The position numbers and the translations under genes are program-made. Of a stretch of 11,898 nt of DNA, positions 5,895 through 11,898 are shown piece by piece. This DNA is from Pseudomonadota bacterium (GTDB taxonomy: Bacteria; Pseudomonadota; Alphaproteobacteria; Rhodospirillales; 2-02-FULL-58-16): the NCBI GenBank assembly GCA_022572335.1, contig JACZWD010000062.1, forward strand, positions 1 to 11,898. Direction: 5' to 3'. Each line of letters begins with the position of its first letter. The first letter of the stretch is position 1. The notes below the pieces were generated by a model. That model was not told the origin of the DNA. It worked only from the letters and a program-made list of their open reading frames with translations, and ran no database searches.

Positions 5895-7139
5895 GTGTTT
5901 TCGGCTTTCGAATGGATGGTGGCCATGCGCTATCTGAGGGCGCGCCGCCAAGAGGGGTTTATCTCCGTCATCGCGTGGTTTTCCCTGCTTGGCATCGCCC
6001 TTGGGGTGGCCACCCTGATCATCGTCATGGCGGTGATGAACGGCTTCCGCCAGGAACTCATGACCCGCATCCTGGGCATCAACGGACATTTGAGCGTCTA
6101 CGGCACGACGAATACGCTTACCGGGTTCGACGCCCTGGCCGAAAAGGTGCGCAAGGTTCCCGGCGTCGTCACCGTCACCCCCATCATCGAACGCCAGGTG
6201 ATGGCGACCGCCAAGGGCGTGGCCAGGGGCGCGGTGGTGCGCGGCCTGAGGGCGCAGGACCTTGCCGGGCGCGCCGTCATCGCCGAAAACATCGTTGCCG
6301 GCTCCCTGGACGATTTCAAAGGCAATGACGCGGCGGTCGTGGGCACCCGCCTGGCGAGCCTGCTGGGACTGCGCATCGGCGACAAGATCACGCTCCTTTC
6401 CCCCAAGGGCACCGTCACCGTCTTCGGCACGGTGCCGCGCATGCGCGCCTATCGCATCGCCGCCACCTTCGAGATCGGCATGTACGAGTACGATTCGGGA
6501 TTCGTCTTCCTGCCCCTGGAGGCGGCCCAGGTGTACTTCCGCCTGCCCGCGGCGGTGACCAACCTGGAGGTGTTCGTCGAGGACCCCGACCGGGCGCTCG
6601 CCGTCGGCGAGGACATCCTGAAGGCCATCGGCGGCCAGGGCCGCATCCATGATTGGCAACAGGCCAACGCCAGCTTCTTCAACGCCATCCAGGTGGAACG
6701 GAACGTCATGTTCCTGATTCTCACCCTCATCATCGTGGTCGCGGCGTTCAACATCATCTCCAGCATGATCATGCTGGTCAAAGACAAGGGCCGCGACATC
6801 GCCATCCTGCGCACCATGGGCGCGACGAGAGGCACCATCATGCGCATCTTCTTCCTCAGCGGCGCCAGCGTGGGCATCATCGGCACCACGGCCGGATTGA
6901 TCCTCGGCCTGGCCTTCACCGAGAACATCGAGACCGTCCGCCGGTGGATCGAGGGACTCACCGGGACCGAGTTGTTCGCCGCCGAAATCTACTTCCTCTC
7001 CCGGCTCCCGGCGGTGGCGGACCCGGCGGAGGTGGTGACAGTGGTGTTCATGGGCCTGGGGCTGTCGTTCCTGGCCACCTTGTATCCGTCGTGGCGGGCG
7101 GCGCGCATCGATCCGGCGGAGGCGCTGCGCTATGAGTGA
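5895..7139 (+). CDS. lolC: Lipoprotein-releasing ABC transporter permease (LolC/E family)
   Basis: Inner-membrane permease of the Lol system, which extracts outer-membrane lipoproteins from the inner membrane and passes them to LolA. At 414 residues it has family length. It has the MacB/FtsX layout: an N-terminal cytoplasmic amphipathic part (FSAFEWMVAMRYLRARR), TM1 at about 24-48 (ending VMAVMNGFRQEL), a large periplasmic domain to about 268, then three helices at roughly 270-295, 320-342 and 380-398. The ILRTMGATRGTIMRIFFLSG coupling segment and the C-terminal YPSWRAARIDPAEALRYE are characteristic. The start is GTG, supported by a Shine-Dalgarno 9 bases upstream. The end overlaps lolD by 8 bases (ATGAGTGA). 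Only one permease gene lies beside lolD, so the complex may be a homodimer unless a lolE exists elsewhere. Confidence 0.94.
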   Translation: MFSAFEWMVAMRYLRARRQEGFISVIAWFSLLGIALGVATLIIVMAVMNGFRQELMTRILGINGHLSVYGTTNTLTGFDALAEKVRKVPGVVTVTPIIERQVMATAKGVARGAVVRGLRAQDLAGRAVIAENIVAGSLDDFKGNDAAVVGTRLASLLGLRIGDKITLLSPKGTVTVFGTVPRMRAYRIAATFEIGMYEYDSGFVFLPLEAAQVYFRLPAAVTNLEVFVEDPDRALAVGEDILKAIGGQGRIHDWQQANASFFNAIQVERNVMFLILTLIIVVAAFNIISSMIMLVKDKGRDIAILRTMGATRGTIMRIFFLSGASVGIIGTTAGLILGLAFTENIETVRRWIEGLTGTELFAAEIYFLSRLPAVADPAEVVTVVFMGLGLSFLATLYPSWRAARIDPAEALRYE

Positions 7140-7812
7140 GCCGGTGCTCGCGCTGGGCGGCGTGGTGCGCACCTTCCAGCAGGGGCGGACGACCCTGGAG
7201 GTGCTGCGCGGCGTCGATCTGGAGCTGCGCGAAGGCGAGATCGTCGCCCTGGTCGGGCCGTCCGGGTCCGGCAAGTCGACGCTTCTCCATATCGCCGGAC
7301 TCCTGGAGAGGCCCGACGCGGGAGAGGTATCGATCTGCGGCGAATCCAGCCGCATCTTCGACGACGACGCGCGCACCCGCATGCGCCGCCACAATATCGG
7401 CTTCGTTTACCAGTACCACCATCTGCTGCCCGAGTTTTCCGCCCTGGAGAACATCCTCATCCCCCAGATCATCGCCGGGCTCGATCGCGTCCAGGCGCGC
7501 GCCCGGGCCATGGAGCTGCTGAAATGGCTGGACCTGAGCGACCGCGCCAGCCACCGCCCCGGCAAGCTCTCGGGCGGCGAGCAGCAGCGGGTCGCCATCG
7601 CCCGCGCCCTGGCCAACGCGCCCAAGCTGCTGCTCGCCGACGAGCCCACCGGCAACCTCGACCCGGGCACGGCGGGGGACGTGTTTTCCGTGTTGCTTCG
7701 GCTGACCCGCGGCGCCGGGCTCGCCGCCCTGGTCGCCACCCACAATCCGGCCCTGGCGGCGCGGTTGGATCGCACCGTGCGGCTCGAGAACGGCGTGCTG
7801 GTGCCGGAATGA
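7132..7812 (+). CDS. lolD: Lipoprotein-releasing ABC transporter ATPase LolD
   Basis: The 226-residue cytoplasmic ATPase that powers the Lol lipoprotein-release complex with LolC. All ABC motifs are intact: Walker A GPSGSGKST (42-50), Q-loop glutamine at about 94 in FVYQYHHLLPEFSALEN, signature LSGGEQQR (146-153), Walker B LLLADEPTGNLD (166-177) with catalytic Glu171, and the H-loop VATHN (His204). The YQxHHLLPEFxALEN wording is typical of LolD rather than other MacB-type ATPases. The ATG lies inside the last codons of lolC (8-base overlap), which points to translational coupling and a fixed subunit ratio. A hairpin starts 10 bases after the stop. Confidence 0.96.
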   Translation: MSEPVLALGGVVRTFQQGRTTLEVLRGVDLELREGEIVALVGPSGSGKSTLLHIAGLLERPDAGEVSICGESSRIFDDDARTRMRRHNIGFVYQYHHLLPEFSALENILIPQIIAGLDRVQARARAMELLKWLDLSDRASHRPGKLSGGEQQRVAIARALANAPKLLLADEPTGNLDPGTAGDVFSVLLRLTRGAGLAALVATHNPALAARLDRTVRLENGVLVPE

Positions 7813-7821
7813 CGCGGGTGC

Positions 7822-7845
7822 GCCTTGCCCGCCTGTGGGTAAGGC
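7822..7845 (+). terminator. Hairpin between lolD and dnaE, possible intrinsic terminator
   Basis: GCCTTGCCC and GGGTAAGGC form a 9-base-pair stem (one G-U pair) around the six-base loop GCCTGT. AATTTCTTGT follows, a weak T-rich tail. It sits 10 bases after the lolD stop and 76 bases before dnaE, so it could end the lolCD transcript or partly attenuate read-through. The tail is poorer in T than a strong terminator. Confidence 0.5.
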
Positions 7846-7920
7846 AATTTCTTGTGGATAACCCGGTGATTACTCCCACATCTTGATGACTTTCGGGATC
7901 GGCTGTGGAATCCTTGCCCC

Positions 7921-10900
7921 ATGACCCACGCCGACTTCGTTCACCTGCGCGTCCATTCCGCCTATTCCCTCGCCGAAGGTGCGATCCAGGTCAAGGATCT
8001 GGTGACCCTGTGCCGTGACCAGCGCATGCCGGCGGTGGCCGTCACCGACACCAACAACCTTTTCGGCGCGCTCGAGTTCTCGTCCGCCTGCGCGGCGGCC
8101 GGCGTGCAGCCCATCATCGGATGCCAGCTGAGCATCGCGCGCGAGGAAATCAGGGCCGGCCGGCGCGACGGGGAACGGGCCAAAACGAACGCTCTGGTGC
8201 TGTTGGTCCAGAACGACGGCGGTTACCGCAACCTGCTCAAACTGCTCAGCCAGGCCTATCTCAGCGCCGACGACCCGAAAGTTTCCCTGGCCGCCCTGGA
8301 GGAGCGCGCCGACGGCCTCATCGCGCTTACCGGCGGGCCGGCCGGGCCCGTGGGGGCGCTCCTCGCCGAAGGCCAGGGCGCGGCGGCGGAGGCCGTCCTC
8401 GGGCGCCTGGCCGGGGCGTTTCCGGGACGGCTGTATGTGGAGCTCCAGCGCCACGGACTGGACGCCGAAGAGTCGATCGAGCCGGCGCTCCTCGATCTCG
8501 CCTATACGCACGATCTGCCCCTGGTCGCCACCAACGAGGCCTTCTTTGCCACCCGGGACATGTACGAGGCCCACGACGCCCTCATCTGCATCTCCGCGGG
8601 CGCCTATCTCTCCCAGACCGACCGCCGCCGCCTGACCCCCGAGCATTCCTTCAAGGGGGCGGAAGAGATGCGGGCCCTGTTCGCCGACCTGCCCGAGGCG
8701 GTGGACAACACCGTCGTCGTCGCCCGGCGCTGCGCCTTCATGGTGCGCGCGGCGGACCCCATCCTGCCGGCCTACGATTGCGGCGCGGGGCGCAGCGAAG
8801 AGGACGAACTGCGCGCCCAGGCGCTGAGCGGCCTGGAAAAGCGCCTGCGAAACCAGGTGTGGACGGCGGACCTGGCGCAAGCCGGGCGCGAGGACGTGGC
8901 CCGGCCCTACCGGGAGCGCCTGGACTACGAGCTCAAGGTCATCGTGGAGATGGGCTATGCGGGCTATTTCCTCATCGTCGCCGACTTCATCCGCTGGGCC
9001 AAGGACCAGGGCATTCCCGTGGGCCCGGGGCGGGGCTCGGGGGCCGGTTCCGTGGTCGCCTGGGCGTTGACGATCACGGACCTGGATCCCCTCCGTTTCG
9101 GGCTCCTGTTCGAGCGCTTCCTGAACCCCGAGCGGGTTTCCATGCCCGACTTCGACATCGACTTCTGTCAGGAGCGCCGGGACGAAGTCATCCGCTACGT
9201 GCAGGACAAGTACGGCCACGACCACGTGGCCCAGATCATCACCTTCGGCAAGCTGCAGGCGCGCGCCGTCCTGCGCGACGTGGGCCGGGTCCTGGAGATG
9301 CCCTATTCCCTGGTCGACCGCATCTGCAAGCTGGTGCCCTTCAATCCCGCCGATCCGGTCACCCTGGACCGGGCCATCGCCGGGGAGCCCGAGTTCCGCC
9401 GGATGGTGGAGAGCGACGAGGCCGTTTCCAGGCTTGTCGGCATCGCCCGCCGGCTGGAGGGGCTGTATCGCCACGCCTCCACCCACGCCGCCGGCCTGGT
9501 CATCGGCGACCGTCCGCTGGACGAGCTGATCCCGCTGTACCGCGACCCGCGCTCGGACATGCCGGTGACCGGCTTCAGCATGAAATACGTGGAATTGTCG
9601 GGGCTGGTGAAGTTCGATTTTCTCGGTCTCAAGACCCTGACCGTGCTGGCCAGGGCGGTGGAGCTGGTCGGCGAACGGGGCATCGACGTCGACCTCTCGA
9701 ATCTGCCCCTGGACGACGCCCTCACCTTCGAGATGCTGGGCCGCGGCGAGACCACCGGCGTGTTCCAGTTGGAAAGCACCGGCATGCGCGAGGTGCTGCG
9801 CAAGCTCAGGCTCGACACCTTCGAGGACATCATCGCCGTGGTGGCGCTCTACCGCCCGGGGCCCATGGAGAACATCCCCAGTTACATCAAACGCAAGCGC
9901 GGCGAGGAGAAACCGGACTATCTGCACCCGACCCTGGAAGGCATCCTCAAGGAGACCTTCGGCATCATGATCTACCAGGAACAGGTCATGCAGATCGCCC
10001 AGGAATTGTCCGGCTTCACCCTCGGCCACGCCGACCTTCTGCGCCGCGCCATGGGCAAGAAGATCAAATCGGAGATGGCCGAGCAGCGCCAGTCCTTCGT
10101 CGACGGCGCCAAGGCGCGCGGGGTGCCCGCGGCCAAGGCCTCCGACATCTTCGATCAGGTGGCCAAGTTCGCCGGCTACGGCTTCAACAAGTCCCACGCC
10201 GCCGCCTATGCCATGGTCGCCTACCAGACGGCCTACATGAAGGCCAATTATCCGGTCGAATTCCTGGCCGCCTCGATGACCATGGACATCCACAACACCG
10301 ACAAGCTGGGCGCCTTCCGCCACGAACTGGCGCACCTGGGCGTGACGCTGCTGCCCCCCGACATCAACGCGTCCGGCGCGGTGTTTACGGTCGAGCGCGA
10401 CGGCGACGGCCCGGGGGCCATCCGCTATGCGCTCGCCGCGGTCAAGAACGTCGGCGAAGCGGCCATGGAATCGGTGGTCGCCGAGCGCCGGGCGAACGGT
10501 CCGTTCAAGGACCTGTTCGACTTCGCCGGGCGCCTGAATCCCAAGGCCGTCAACAGGCGGCAACTGGAAAACCTCGCCCGGGCGGGCGCCTTCGACGGCC
10601 TGAATCCCAACCGCAGGCAGGTTTTCGACGGCATCGACGTCCTCTTGCGCCATGCCAGCGCCGCGGCCCATGACCGGGAAAGCAACCAGATCGGCCTGTT
10701 CGGCGACGACGCGGCGCCGGTGCCCGCGGATTCCCTGCCGCAGGCCCCGGACTGGGCGGACATCGAGCGCCTGAACCAGGAATCCGAGGCCGTCGGCTTC
10801 TACCTTTCGGCCCACCCGCTGGACGCCTACGCCGACCGTCTTCGGCGCCTGAACGTGCGCCGCGCCGCCGAGGTGCTCGGCGAAGGCCGCTCTGGGTCCG

Positions 10901-11376
10901 TCAACATGGCGGGAACGGTGATTTCCAAGAAGGAACGCACCTCGGGCCAGGGCAACCGCTACGCCTTCGTGCAGTTCTCCGACACCTCCGGCGTTTTCGA
11001 GGCAACGGTGTTTTCCGAACTCCTGAGCGCGTCGCGGGACCTGCTCGAGGTCGGCACCTCCCTGTTCCTCCGCGCCAACGTCCAGTTCGAAGGGAGTTCG
11101 GCCCGCTTCACCGTGCAGGCCGTGGAGCCGCTGGATGCGGCGGCCGCCCGCGCCGCGCCGGGAGCCGTCGTGGTCGTGGATTCGGCGGAACCCCTGGGCC
11201 GCCTGCACGAGGTGCTGATGCGCCAGGGCAAGGGCAGGGGGCGGGTGAAGCTGGTCTCCAGGATCGATGCGGCGACCGAGGTCGAGATCGACCTGCCCGG
11301 CGGTTTCGCGGTGTCGCCGGCCGTGCTGCGCACCCTCAGGGACATCCCCGGCGTCGTGGATGTGCGGGAGATGTGA
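7921..11376 (+). CDS. dnaE: DNA polymerase III alpha subunit
   Basis: Catalytic subunit of the replicative DNA polymerase, 1151 residues (E. coli about 1160). The N-terminal PHP domain opens with ADFVHLRVHSAYSLAEGAI. The palm carries GPGRGSGAGS (368-377), then PDFDIDF with catalytic Asp412 and Asp414, and the third aspartate Asp566 in LVKFDFLGLKTLT. GFNKSHAAAYA (755-765) is in the fingers. A helix-hairpin-helix region lies near 840-900, an internal beta-clamp-binding motif QIGLFGD at 923-929, and an OB fold from about 994 to 1070. In the PHP domain the HxH of active enzymes reads RVH, so proofreading probably depends on a separate DnaQ. No Shine-Dalgarno precedes the ATG at 7921, but the N terminus fits the family. 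This is DnaE1, not ImuC/DnaE2: it has clamp and OB regions and no imuA/imuB neighbours. Confidence 0.98.
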   Translation: MTHADFVHLRVHSAYSLAEGAIQVKDLVTLCRDQRMPAVAVTDTNNLFGALEFSSACAAAGVQPIIGCQLSIAREEIRAGRRDGERAKTNALVLLVQNDGGYRNLLKLLSQAYLSADDPKVSLAALEERADGLIALTGGPAGPVGALLAEGQGAAAEAVLGRLAGAFPGRLYVELQRHGLDAEESIEPALLDLAYTHDLPLVATNEAFFATRDMYEAHDALICISAGAYLSQTDRRRLTPEHSFKGAEEMRALFADLPEAVDNTVVVARRCAFMVRAADPILPAYDCGAGRSEEDELRAQALSGLEKRLRNQVWTADLAQAGREDVARPYRERLDYELKVIVEMGYAGYFLIVADFIRWAKDQGIPVGPGRGSGAGSVVAWALTITDLDPLRFGLLFERFLNPERVSMPDFDIDFCQERRDEVIRYVQDKYGHDHVAQIITFGKLQARAVLRDVGRVLEMPYSLVDRICKLVPFNPADPVTLDRAIAGEPEFRRMVESDEAVSRLVGIARRLEGLYRHASTHAAGLVIGDRPLDELIPLYRDPRSDMPVTGFSMKYVELSGLVKFDFLGLKTLTVLARAVELVGERGIDVDLSNLPLDDALTFEMLGRGETTGVFQLESTGMREVLRKLRLDTFEDIIAVVALYRPGPMENIPSYIKRKRGEEKPDYLHPTLEGILKETFGIMIYQEQVMQIAQELSGFTLGHADLLRRAMGKKIKSEMAEQRQSFVDGAKARGVPAAKASDIFDQVAKFAGYGFNKSHAAAYAMVAYQTAYMKANYPVEFLAASMTMDIHNTDKLGAFRHELAHLGVTLLPPDINASGAVFTVERDGDGPGAIRYALAAVKNVGEAAMESVVAERRANGPFKDLFDFAGRLNPKAVNRRQLENLARAGAFDGLNPNRRQVFDGIDVLLRHASAAAHDRESNQIGLFGDDAAPVPADSLPQAPDWADIERLNQESEAVGFYLSAHPLDAYADRLRRLNVRRAAEVLGEGRSGSVNMAGTVISKKERTSGQGNRYAFVQFSDTSGVFEATVFSELLSASRDLLEVGTSLFLRANVQFEGSSARFTVQAVEPLDAAAARAAPGAVVVVDSAEPLGRLHEVLMRQGKGRGRVKLVSRIDAATEVEIDLPGGFAVSPAVLRTLRDIPGVVDVREM

Positions 11377-11417
11377 ATTCAGCCCGGCCGTTTTGCAGCG
11401 CTGATCGTCGATTTACC

Positions 11418-11446
11418 TTGCATTTCGCCGCCCCGGACGCTAATCA
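11418..11446 (+). promoter_or_regulatory. Possible rpsB promoter
   Basis: TTGCAT (11418-11423) and TAATCA (11441-11446) are separated by 17 bases, the standard -35/-10 distance, about 125 bases upstream of the rpsB start. The hexamers match the consensus poorly (TTG in the -35, TA in the -10). A promoter between dnaE and rpsB is expected because rpsB-tsf is normally its own operon. The exact site is a guess. Confidence 0.3.
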
Positions 11447-11450
11447 AGCC

Positions 11451-11492
11451 GCGCAAATTCACACGCGGGCTTGCGGCCGCCGGCGCAAATTC
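11451..11492 (+). repeat. 10-base direct repeat in the rpsB leader
   Basis: GCGCAAATTC occurs exactly at 11451-11460 and again at 11483-11492, 32 bases apart start to start. The second copy spans the loop of the first leader hairpin. Its A/T core stands out in GC-rich DNA. The role is unknown; it may be chance. Confidence 0.4.
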
Positions 11493-11531
11493 GCCGGCCG
11501 TGCCGCTCCGGTGTCCGGTCCTCAGGCCGGA
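11473..11531 (+). promoter_or_regulatory. Structured rpsB mRNA leader with two hairpins
   Basis: Hairpin 1 has an inner stem GCCGGCG / CGCCGGC (11479-11485 with 11492-11498) around the loop CAAATT. An outer stem GCGGC / GCCGC (11473-11477 with 11502-11506) closes it. Hairpin 2 is TCCGG / CCGGA (11514-11518 with 11527-11531). In E. coli and related gammaproteobacteria the rpsB leader is a folded RNA bound by S2 for feedback control. A similar role here is inference, since I recognise no published alphaproteobacterial motif. Confidence 0.4.
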
Positions 11532-11557
11532 TGGTGCCCGCGGAGGCTTAACCGGAG

Positions 11558-11562
11558 AAGGA
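11558..11562 (+). promoter_or_regulatory. Ribosome binding site of rpsB
   Basis: AAGGA lies 9 bases before the rpsB ATG, inside GGAGAAGGA. It is one of the clearest Shine-Dalgarno sequences in the window, as expected for a highly expressed ribosomal protein gene. Confidence 0.65.
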
Positions 11563-11571
11563 ACACCATCC

Positions 11572-11898
11572 ATGGCATTACCGTCGTTTACCATACGCCA
11601 GCTCCTGGAAGCGGGCGTGCACTTCGGGCACAACACGCGGCGCTGGAACCCCAAGATGGCCCCCTATCTGTTCGGGGTCCGCAAAAAAATCCACATCATC
11701 GACCTGCAGCAGACGGTGCCCCTTTTGCACCGCGCCATGGCGGCGGTGCGCGATACCGTTGCCGCGGGAGGGCGGGTGCTGTTCGTCGGCACCAAGCGGC
11801 AGGCGAGTGACAAGATCGCCGAAGCCGCCAAGCGCTGCGGCCAGCACTACGTCAACCACCGCTGGCTCGGCGGCATGATGACCAACTGGCAGACAATC
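11572..11898 (+). CDS. rpsB: 30S ribosomal protein S2 (partial, continues past window)
   Basis: The first 109 codons of ribosomal protein S2, a component of the 30S head/body interface needed for mRNA binding and for S1 docking. Diagnostic stretches are FTIRQLLEAGVHFGHNTRRW, NPKMAPYLFGVRKKIHIIDL, RVLFVGTKRQASDKIAEAA and NHRWLGGMMTNW, in the usual order from the N terminus. The full protein is normally about 250-260 residues, so roughly 40% is visible. The start is the ATG after AAGGA. In most bacteria tsf (elongation factor Ts) follows, which cannot be seen here. The upstream leader is structured and may carry autoregulation. Confidence 0.98.
   Translation, partial: MALPSFTIRQLLEAGVHFGHNTRRWNPKMAPYLFGVRKKIHIIDLQQTVPLLHRAMAAVRDTVAAGGRVLFVGTKRQASDKIAEAAKRCGQHYVNHRWLGGMMTNWQTI

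Noticed and set aside
5766..7394. An open frame of 542 codons antisense to lolC and lolD
   Set aside because: Composition artefact opposite two well-supported genes; no recognisable domain.
8121..10673. A long plus-strand frame inside dnaE, offset by one frame
   Set aside because: The translation is dominated by Arg, Gly, Pro and Ala, as expected for a shifted reading of GC-rich coding DNA.
7870..11208. An open frame of 1112 codons antisense to dnaE
   Set aside because: It mirrors the dnaE codons. Strong G/C preference at third positions removes stops on the opposite strand. The translation is low-complexity (rich in Gly, His, Arg, Val, Asp) and shows no domain, while the plus strand has a full-length DnaE.
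1..11898. CRISPR array, tRNA or rRNA genes, or toxin-antitoxin, phage or secretion-system genes
   Set aside because: I saw no regularly spaced repeats, no tRNA-like cloverleaf, no rRNA segments and no proteins of those classes on either strand.

Overview
The window is GC-rich, and its right two thirds read as the chromosome of an alphaproteobacterium, most likely from the Rhodospirillales. The grounds are the gene order proS - lolC - lolD - dnaE - rpsB, the short ProS without the inserted editing domain, and the close match of each product to alphaproteobacterial versions as I know them. No database search was possible. The left third is accessory in character: broken genes, a small metalloprotein pair and a transposase relic.

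Layout. At 1-508 on the minus strand lies an internal piece of an Lhr-type DEAD/DEAH helicase whose 5' end, including the Walker A motif, is missing. At 695-1624, also minus, a four-helix membrane protein with a membrane-embedded CPVC motif is followed 21 bases later by a membrane-anchored type 1 copper protein (cupredoxin). At 1690-2535, minus, is a secreted TPR protein. Just upstream of it, at 2716-2877, is a C-terminal relic of an IS1380-type transposase, in frame with the TPR gene, which gives a false long reading frame. At 3157-3798, plus, is a secreted alanine-rich protein of unknown function.

From 3893 rightward all genes are on the plus strand: proline--tRNA ligase, a DJ-1/PfpI-family enzyme resembling isonitrile hydratase, the permease and ATPase of the lipoprotein-releasing Lol transporter (overlapping by 8 bases), the DNA polymerase III alpha subunit, and the start of ribosomal protein S2, which runs off the window. 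A hairpin at 7822-7845 separates lolD from dnaE. The 195-base rpsB leader holds two hairpins and a 10-base direct repeat.

The right part is housekeeping: tRNA charging, outer-membrane lipoprotein export, replication and translation. The most promising candidates for something little described are the cupredoxin/CPVC membrane pair, the secreted alanine-rich protein with a low-complexity insert, and the rpsB leader. I found no strong evidence of a new multi-gene defence or mobile system.
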